This document shows, piece after piece, positions 1 through 5,396 of a DNA stretch of 5,396 nt. The translations under genes were made by a program, and so were the position numbers. Within the stretch, counting starts at the first letter, position 1. Each line of letters opens with the position of its first letter. Origin of the DNA: Pseudomonadota bacterium (GTDB lineage: Bacteria; Pseudomonadota; Gammaproteobacteria; Xanthomonadales; Xanthomonadaceae); the NCBI GenBank assembly GCA_023439425.1, contig JAEXNZ010000443.1, positions 1 through 5,396 on the forward strand, read 5' to 3'. Below the pieces are notes generated by a model, which saw only the letters and a list, made by a program, of their open reading frames with translations, was not told where the DNA came from and searched no databases.

Positions 1-1830
<1,830 letters not shown>

Positions 1831-1864
1831 TGAAGGAACCGGTTGGAATGAGACGCCCCAACGG

Positions 1865-1891
1865 CGGCGCTTCCGCAGAAGCTGCTCGCCG
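1865..1891 (-). promoter_or_regulatory. Second hairpin in the secA leader
   Basis: An imperfect hairpin lies 35-61 bases before the secA start. The inner stem GCTTC/GAAGC (1869-1873 with 1878-1882, loop CGCA on the plus strand) sits inside an outer stem CGGC/GCCG (1865-1868 with 1888-1891), with a 5-base bulge at 1883-1887. It lies between the terminator-like hairpin at 1900-1920 and the start codon, so a transcript from the candidate promoter further upstream would carry both structures. Any regulatory role is inference. GC-rich sequence forms hairpins of this strength by chance. Confidence 0.3.
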
Positions 1892-1899
1892 CAAACGAA

Positions 1900-1920
1900 A
1901 CAGGGCGCACTGCGCCCTGT
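1900..1920 (-). terminator. Terminator-like hairpin between the M23 gene and secA
   Basis: A perfect 9-base stem (ACAGGGCGC at 1900-1908 with GCGCCCTGT at 1912-1920) closes a 3-base loop. Read on the minus strand it is followed at once by TTTCGTTTG, a T-rich though interrupted run. This fits an intrinsic terminator about 73 bases after the M23 stop codon. Read on the plus strand no T-run follows, so it is directional. A candidate secA -10 box lies just upstream of it (1935-1940), so the hairpin could instead, or also, act inside the secA leader. Confidence 0.65.
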
Positions 1921-1934
1921 CTATGGCAACACTT

Positions 1935-1967
1935 ATTGTAGCTTGGGACGGGGGTGTCGCGTTTCAA
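1935..1967 (-). promoter_or_regulatory. Candidate secA promoter
   Basis: On the minus strand TACAAT (plus positions 1935-1940) matches the sigma-70 -10 consensus at five of six bases, and would start transcription near 1928, about 100 bases before secA. The nearest -35-like hexamer, TTGAAA (1962-1967), is 21 bases away, longer than the usual 16-18. Only the -10 box is convincing. No better candidate is visible between 1900 and 1830. It lies wholly in the gap between the M23 stop and secA. Confidence 0.4.
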
Positions 1968-1992
1968 CCTCCCCCCGGCCCGTTCGTCGCAC

Positions 1993-2943
1993 TCAGCCGC
2001 GCGACACCCGGCCGACCGGGGTATTGCCGCCATCACCCAGGAACTTGCGCGGATTGACCACGTTGCCACGCTCCCACACTTCAAAGTGGACGTGGGCACC
2101 GGTGGAACGACCGGTGGAACCGGCCTTGGCCACTTCCTGGCCGGCACGGACCAGGTCACCCACCTTCACCACCAGGCGCGAGTTGTGCGCGTAGCGGGTC
2201 ACGTAGCCGTTGCCGTGGTCAACGTCGACCACGTTGCCGTAGCCGCCCTTGACCCCGGAGAAGCTGACCACGCCATCGGCCACGGCCATGACCGGGTCGC
2301 CGACCTTGGCATGGAAGTCGATGCCCTTGTGGTTGCCGCGACCGCGACCGAACGGGTCGTTGCGGCCGCCGAAGCCGGAGGTGATGTAGCTGTTGCGGAT
2401 CGGCATGCGGCCTGGCACGGCGTCCTGCTGCACCTGGTGGTCGAACATCAGCGATTCCATCACCGACAACTGGCGGCCTGAAGCAGCGAAACGCTGCTCC
2501 AGCACCTGTAAGTCGGCGTTGACCGCGCTGGCCGGGATGTCCTGGGTCGGGCCGGCTTCACCTTCACCGAGGCCGGGGGTCTCGTTGAAGTCGAATTCGC
2601 CGTCTTCCAGCTTGCCCATCTGGGTGAGACGCTCGCCGAGCGCGTTCAACCGGGTGGCCTGCGCCTGCAGTTCGCCCATGCGGGCGGCCAGCGCATTGAC
2701 CTGGGTCTGGGCGTCCTTGCGGGCCTGCGCCAGTTCCAGTTCCTGCTGCGCCACCTTGGCGTGCAGGCGCGAATCATTGAACATGCTGCCGCCCAGACCG
2801 GCACCGAAGCCGATCAGGCAGCCCAGCCCGAGCACGCTGCCAAGCAGGGCACGGGGGCGGTCCTCGAAGTAGAACCGCAGACGCGCGATGGGCGTTTTGG
2901 CCTGTCCTTCACGCGTTTTGATTACGATCTTTTTGAATGCCAT
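1993..2943 (-). CDS. Membrane-anchored M23 family (LytM-type) peptidoglycan metallopeptidase
   Basis: A 316-residue predicted zinc endopeptidase that should cut peptide cross-links of murein in the periplasm. The N-terminus MAFKKIVIKTREG is basic and is followed by one hydrophobic segment (about residues 33-52), suggesting an inner-membrane anchor with the rest outside. Residues 57-110 are rich in A, Q, L, E and R and look like a coiled coil; an acidic, glycine-rich linker follows (about 111-135). The M23 domain (about 183-303) keeps the zinc and catalytic residues: H205 and D209 in HKGIDF, H253 in RYAH, and H284/H286 in HVHFEV. This argues for an active enzyme and not a degenerate EnvC/NlpD-type activator. 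The frame stays open upstream to 3318, but the ATG at 2943 gives the anchor-type N-terminus and avoids overlapping dciA. No Shine-Dalgarno is evident. From memory, an M23 gene sits at the same place next to secA in Pseudomonas; its exact partner here is unknown. Confidence 0.94.
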   Translation of the reverse strand: MAFKKIVIKTREGQAKTPIARLRFYFEDRPRALLGSVLGLGCLIGFGAGLGGSMFNDSRLHAKVAQQELELAQARKDAQTQVNALAARMGELQAQATRLNALGERLTQMGKLEDGEFDFNETPGLGEGEAGPTQDIPASAVNADLQVLEQRFAASGRQLSVMESLMFDHQVQQDAVPGRMPIRNSYITSGFGGRNDPFGRGRGNHKGIDFHAKVGDPVMAVADGVVSFSGVKGGYGNVVDVDHGNGYVTRYAHNSRLVVKVGDLVRAGQEVAKAGSTGRSTGAHVHFEVWERGNVVNPRKFLGDGGNTPVGRVSRG

Positions 2944-2955
2944 CAGTGAGTTTTC
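2911..2955 (+). promoter_or_regulatory. AT-rich divergent start region, candidate dciA promoter and ribosome binding site
   Basis: From 2911 to 2956 only 17 of 46 bases are G or C, far below the surrounding sequence, although most of it encodes the M23 N-terminus on the other strand. TACGAT at 2923-2928 matches four of six bases of a -10 box and would give a dciA leader of about 20 bases; I see no good -35. GTGAG at 2946-2950, 5 bases before the ATG, is a weak Shine-Dalgarno. No convincing promoter for the M23 gene is visible in the opposite direction. Confidence 0.3.
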
Positions 2956-3396
2956 ATGTCTGAGCCGAAATCCAGTGCCCGTTCCCCTTCTGCGCCCAAA
3001 CCAGCGCTGGAAGCGGTCATGGAAGACAAAACCGGCAACCCGCTGCGTCGTGCCCTCTGGCTCGACGCGCTGGACCGTCAGTTGCGCCCCCATTTGCCGC
3101 CCACCCTGGCCACCCGTTGCCGGCTGGCGAATGTGAACGGCGAGCACCTCGTTTTTCTCGTCGAGTCCCCGGTCTGGCACGCCAAGCTGCGGCTTGCCGA
3201 ACGCGAGTTGATCGACGCGGCCCGTTCCATCGGGCTGAAAGTCACCAAGGTGACCATCAAGACTGCGCTTGCCCCTCCTCCACGCTCCCCAGCGATCGAC
3301 AACAGGAATGGCCCCCACGCAGTTTCAGCCGCCACGCACCAAGGGCTACGCGACGCTTTGGCTTGCTTCCAGGACCCCAAGGGATCGAAGTCCTGA
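2956..3396 (+). CDS. dciA: DUF721 protein, probable replicative-helicase loader DciA
   Basis: A 146-residue protein of the DUF721 family. DciA is the ancestral bacterial loader/operator of the replicative helicase DnaB, acting at initiation of chromosome replication; enterics have replaced it with phage-derived DnaC. The disordered, S/P/K-rich N-terminus (1-20) leads into the KH-like DUF721 domain at about 28-105. That domain includes NPLRRALWLDALDRQLRPHL, the strand HLVFLVESPVWHAKLR with the characteristic tryptophan (W74), and LKVTKVTIK. A proline-rich linker (107-112) follows, and a short amphipathic stretch near the C-terminus, HQGLRDALACF (about 128-138), fits the DciA tail that contacts DnaB. 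The start is the ATG at 2956; an internal ATG at codon 22 is possible, as only the variable N-terminus would be lost. It is the sole plus-strand gene, divergent from the M23 gene by 12 bases and convergent with lpxC. The family call is strong; the helicase-loader role is from known family members. Confidence 0.88.
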   Translation: MSEPKSSARSPSAPKPALEAVMEDKTGNPLRRALWLDALDRQLRPHLPPTLATRCRLANVNGEHLVFLVESPVWHAKLRLAERELIDAARSIGLKVTKVTIKTALAPPPRSPAIDNRNGPHAVSAATHQGLRDALACFQDPKGSKS

Positions 3397-3482
3397 CTGC
3401 ATCGGAGCATCCCGCTCCTTCCCCGATCCGTGTCACGAAGCCGTGAAACATTTCGAGGAGCCGGCGGCCATCGTAGCCGCGC

Positions 3483-3512
3483 TTGGCTGCCCAGTCGTTA
3501 GTCTTTTATTAA
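3483..3512 (+). promoter_or_regulatory. Candidate promoter in the AT-rich patch
   Basis: On the plus strand TTGGCT (3483-3488) and TATTAA (3507-3512) each match four of six consensus bases and are 18 bases apart. They point towards the convergent gap and the end of lpxC, with a start near 3519. On the minus strand the same patch also offers TTTAAT as a -10-like box, with a poor -35. AT-rich sequence gives such matches easily, so this is only a candidate. Confidence 0.22.
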
Positions 3513-3621
3513 ATTTGCGGTTTTTTTACCCCGAAACCGGATCGGGTTCACAAAAAAGTGACGACGGTCCGGTCACGGTTCATTGACGTGAGCTTCACGG
3601 CACGCGCAGCCCAGAAACGCG

Positions 3622-3644
3622 GAACGGCGCAGTGAGCGCCGTTC
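3622..3644 (-). terminator. Probable lpxC transcription terminator hairpin
   Basis: A perfect 9-base stem, GAACGGCGC (3622-3630) with GCGCCGTTC (3636-3644), closes a 5-base loop (AGTGA on the plus strand). It lies about 29 bases after the lpxC stop. The minus-strand sequence after it (CGCGTTTCTG) has only a weak T-run, and the plus-strand side (GTTTACC) is no better. It may therefore work in both directions, or only stabilise RNA 3' ends. Confidence 0.5.
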
Positions 3645-3672
3645 GTTTACCTGGCAAATCAATGGTTTGGCG

Positions 3673-4578
3673 TCAGGCGTAGGCCGGCACACCGTACACC
3701 ACCGGGGCCGGGTCGGCCGCAGCATTGACCCACTCCCACGCAGTGACGTCGGCCAGCAGGGCCCGCACCAGCTTGTTGTTGAGCGCATGGCCGGACTTGA
3801 AGCCCTCATACGCGCCCAGCACCTGCGCACCGGCGAGGTACAGATCGCCGATGGCATCAAGAATCTTGTGGCGCACGAACTCGTCGGCGTAACGCAGGCC
3901 GTCTTCGTTGAGCACGCGGAATTCGTCCAGCACGATGGCGTTGTCCATCGAACCGCCCAGGCCCAGGTTACGCTCGCGCATGTACTCCAGGTCGCGCATG
4001 AAACCGAAGGTACGGGCGCGCGAGATTTCCTTGGTGTAGGCGGCGGTGGAGAAATCGATCTCCGCGCGCGACTGCTTGGCCGGAATCATCGGGTGGTCGA
4101 ACTGGATGGTGAAGCCCAGCTTGTAGCCTTCATACGGGGTGAAGCGGGCGACCTTGTCGCCTTCGGTGACTTCCACCGGCTTGAGCACGCGGATGAAACG
4201 CTTCGGCGCGTCCTGCTCGGCGATGCCGGCGGACTGCAGCAGGAACACGAACGGACCGGAGGAACCGTCCATGATCGGCAGTTCGGCCGAGGACAGTTCC
4301 ACGATGATGTTGTCGACACCCAGGCCGGCCAGCGCCGACATCAGGTGTTCCACGGTCTGGATCTTGGCGTTGTTGCAGGTCAGCCCAGTGCACAGGGTCA
4401 CTTCGGTGACCAGGTCGGCACGGGCCGGAACCTCGACGACCGGGTCCAGGTCCACGCGGCGGAACACGATGCCATGGTTGACCGGAGCCGGGCGCAGGGT
4501 CATGTAGACCTTGTCACCGCTGTGCAGGCCAACGCCGGTGGCGCGGATCGTGTTCTTGAGAGTGCGTTGCGGAATCAT
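3673..4578 (-). CDS. lpxC: UDP-3-O-acyl-N-acetylglucosamine deacetylase LpxC
   Basis: LpxC is the cytosolic zinc amidase that removes the N-acetyl group from UDP-3-O-acyl-GlcNAc, the committed step of lipid A synthesis. The 301-residue product is close to the usual length (about 305 in E. coli) and starts MIPQRTLKNTIRATGVGLHSG, typical of the family. The active site is complete: E77 and H78 in TVEHLMSAL, H237 and D241 in RHKILDAIGD (with K238 and D245), and H264 in KSGHALNNKL. H78, H237 and D241 are the zinc ligands by alignment to E. coli H79, H238 and D242. The C-terminus (APVVYGVPAYA) does not look like the E. coli tail recognised by FtsH, so turnover may be controlled differently; that is inference. 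It lies 200 bases downstream of ftsZ in the same direction, with a candidate promoter and leader hairpin of its own. No Shine-Dalgarno is evident before the ATG. Confidence 0.99.
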   Translation of the reverse strand: MIPQRTLKNTIRATGVGLHSGDKVYMTLRPAPVNHGIVFRRVDLDPVVEVPARADLVTEVTLCTGLTCNNAKIQTVEHLMSALAGLGVDNIIVELSSAELPIMDGSSGPFVFLLQSAGIAEQDAPKRFIRVLKPVEVTEGDKVARFTPYEGYKLGFTIQFDHPMIPAKQSRAEIDFSTAAYTKEISRARTFGFMRDLEYMRERNLGLGGSMDNAIVLDEFRVLNEDGLRYADEFVRHKILDAIGDLYLAGAQVLGAYEGFKSGHALNNKLVRALLADVTAWEWVNAAADPAPVVYGVPAYA

Positions 4579-4595
4579 GGGGGTCGACCGGGTAG

Positions 4596-4610
4596 CGCGC
4601 TGTCAGCGCG
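4596..4610 (-). promoter_or_regulatory. Hairpin in the lpxC leader
   Basis: A perfect 6-base GC-rich stem, CGCGCT (4596-4601) with AGCGCG (4605-4610), closes a 3-base loop and ends 18 bases before the lpxC ATG. If transcription starts from the candidate -10 box at 4624-4629, this stem lies almost at the 5' end of the mRNA. There it could protect the transcript or affect ribosome access. Function is inference. Confidence 0.35.
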
Positions 4611-4623
4611 ACAATGACAAACA

Positions 4624-4632
4624 AGAATAACA
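4624..4632 (-). promoter_or_regulatory. Candidate extended -10 promoter for lpxC
   Basis: On the minus strand TGTTATTCT (plus positions 4632 down to 4624) combines a TGn extension with TATTCT, four of six -10 bases. It would start transcription at about 4611-4617, some 35 bases before lpxC. No recognisable -35 box lies 16-18 bases upstream, which extended -10 promoters tolerate. The short AT-rich run here (4611-4631) stands out from its GC-rich surroundings. Confidence 0.35.
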
Positions 4633-4699
4633 CGCAGTACCGCCACCCCTTTCTGAACGGGGTGCGCTCCGACCCGGGGTCAGAACGACGGAACTGCGA

Positions 4700-4727
4700 A
4701 CTGCCGGGCCCATCCAGGCCCGGCAGT
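4700..4727 (-). terminator. Strong hairpin downstream of ftsZ, probable terminator or attenuator
   Basis: A perfect 11-base stem, ACTGCCGGGCC (4700-4710) with GGCCCGGCAGT (4717-4727), closes a 6-base loop, about 52 bases after the ftsZ stop. The minus-strand sequence that follows (TCGCAGTTCC) lacks a T-run, so it is not a textbook intrinsic terminator. It could pause polymerase, stabilise the ftsZ 3' end, or lower read-through from ftsZ into lpxC. Confidence 0.5.
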
Positions 4728-4747
4728 CAGGGACATGGCGATGCTTA

Positions 4748-4768
4748 CCGGGGCGGACAAGTCCCCGG
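4748..4768 (-). other. Small hairpin just after the ftsZ stop
   Basis: CCGGGG (4748-4753) pairs with CCCCGG (4763-4768) around a 9-base loop, 10 bases beyond the ftsZ stop. GGAC/GTCC (4755-4758 with 4761-4764) is a competing inner pairing. It has no T-run and probably only adds structure upstream of the stronger hairpin at 4700-4727. Confidence 0.3.
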
Positions 4769-4778
4769 CATGCAACGC

Positions 4779-5396
4779 TTAGTCCGCCTGGCGGCGCAGG
4801 AACGCCGGGATATCCAGGTAATCGTTGGGCAGTTCGGCTGCGGCCGGGCCGGCGGCCGGGGCCGACGGGGCCACTGTGTCGGCGCTCGGACGGCGCAGGC
4901 CCAGGCCCATGCCGCCGACGGCCTTGGACACAGCGTCGCCGCCGTTGTCGAAGTCGCCGAACTCCGGCTGGCCGGTGGTGGCGTTGCGGACCAGCTTGAT
5001 CGGGGCGCGCTCGCCCGGACGCTGGGTCTTGGAGGCAACGGCACGGTTCAGGCCGGTGGCCACCACGGTCACGCGCACTTCGTCCTGCATGTCCGGGTCG
5101 AGCACGGTACCCACCACCACGGTGGCGTCTTCGGAAGCGAAGCCGTCGATGGTGCGGCCGATCTCGTCGAACTCGGCCATGGTGAAGTCGGCACCGGCGG
5201 TGATGTTGACCAGGATGCCATTGGCACCAGCCAGGTTCACGTCGTCCAGCAGCGGGTTCTGGAGCGCGGCTTCGGCGGCGGCCTGGGCCCGGTCATCGCC
5301 ACGGGCGGTGCCGGTACCCATCATCGCCAGGCCCATTTCGGACATGACGGTGCGCACGTCGGCGAAGTCGACGTTGATCAGGCCCGGACGCACGAT
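4779..5396 (-). CDS. ftsZ: Cell division protein FtsZ, C-terminal 205 residues (5' end outside window)
   Basis: FtsZ is the tubulin-like GTPase that forms the Z ring at mid-cell. The right edge cuts in at IVRPGLINVDFADVRTVMSEMG, the T7 (synergy) loop: its NVDFAD carries the two aspartates that complete the GTPase site of the neighbouring subunit in the filament. The remaining C-terminal globular subdomain includes NITAGADF and ATVVVGTVLDPDM. A variable A/P/G-rich linker of roughly 60-70 residues leads to the conserved C-terminal peptide DYLDIPAFLRRQAD, the binding site for FtsA, ZipA and other partners. The peptide is nearly identical to that of E. coli, implying the standard set of tethers. 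Although the frame shows an in-frame ATG-free start (GTG) near the edge, this is internal to the gene. The N-terminal GTP-binding half and the start lie outside the window. lpxC follows in the same direction after 200 bases. Confidence 0.99.
   Translation of the reverse strand: MVRPGLINVDFADVRTVMSEMGLAMMGTGTARGDDRAQAAAEAALQNPLLDDVNLAGANGILVNITAGADFTMAEFDEIGRTIDGFASEDATVVVGTVLDPDMQDEVRVTVVATGLNRAVASKTQRPGERAPIKLVRNATTGQPEFGDFDNGGDAVSKAVGGMGLGLRRPSADTVAPSAPAAGPAAAELPNDYLDIPAFLRRQAD

Larger units (their letters stand above)
3397..3672. other. Convergent gap between dciA and lpxC, no protein gene seen
   Basis: This 276-base stretch separates the dciA stop from the lpxC stop. I see no credible protein gene in it. 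It holds a short GC hairpin just after dciA (GGAGC 3404-3408 with GCTCC 3414-3418, no T-run), a TCACG/CGTGA hairpin at 3433-3446, an AT-rich patch at about 3495-3530 (10 of 36 bases G or C), several TCAC/GTGA motifs between 3547 and 3599, and a strong hairpin at 3622-3644. The gap is longer than expected for two simple terminators. Confidence 0.7.

Noticed and set aside
1954..2481. 175-codon plus-strand frame opposite the M23 domain
   Set aside because: Composition (V, A, H, D repeats) is that of a reverse reading of the M23 gene, and it crosses the secA-M23 gap and its hairpin.
2944..3318. Upstream extension of the M23 frame by 125 codons
   Set aside because: It would run through most of dciA in antisense. 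The ATG at 2943 gives a basic N-terminus followed by a single membrane anchor, as expected for this family; the extension has no such sense.
3269..3586. 105-codon plus-strand frame crossing the end of dciA
   Set aside because: It overlaps dciA out of frame, has no recognisable domain, and its last part simply reads the AT-rich gap.
3667..4617. 316-codon open frame on the plus strand, antisense to lpxC
   Set aside because: It covers lpxC almost exactly in reverse and has the same H/V/G/A-rich composition without a domain. lpxC has its full active site, so this is a shadow.

Overview
The window is high-GC DNA (about two thirds G+C by eye) from a gammaproteobacterium. The protein sequences and the gene order point to the Xanthomonadaceae (Lysobacteraceae), most likely Stenotrophomonas or a close relative such as Xanthomonas. 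That placement rests on recognition of the proteins, not on a database search. It is a core-genome region at the end of the cell-division/cell-wall cluster. I see no mobile element, CRISPR array, tRNA or rRNA.

Layout, left to right: (1) the N-terminal two thirds of secA, the Sec translocase motor, on the minus strand and running off the left edge; (2) a 162-base gap with a candidate secA promoter -10 box, a terminator-like hairpin and a second hairpin; (3) a membrane-anchored M23 (LytM-type) metallopeptidase on the minus strand; (4) a small DUF721 gene on the plus strand, the family now called DciA, loader of the replicative helicase; (5) a 276-base convergent gap with a markedly AT-rich patch and a strong hairpin; (6) lpxC, the committed enzyme of lipid A synthesis, on the minus strand; (7) a 200-base gap with several hairpins and a candidate lpxC promoter; (8) the C-terminal half of ftsZ on the minus strand, running off the right edge.

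The genes join division (FtsZ), outer-membrane synthesis (LpxC), murein remodelling (M23), secretion (SecA) and chromosome replication (DciA). In E. coli the stretch between lpxC and secA holds secM, the arrest-peptide regulator of secA. Here it holds dciA and the M23 gene, and no SecM-like arrest motif is visible. dciA is the only gene on the plus strand, and its start lies 12 bases from the start of the divergent M23 gene, so their control regions must overlap each other's coding sequence.

This is mostly an ordinary housekeeping region. The points worth a second look are regulatory: the structured secA leader, the 12-base divergent start region, the AT-rich convergent gap that could hide a small RNA, and the lpxC leader hairpin.
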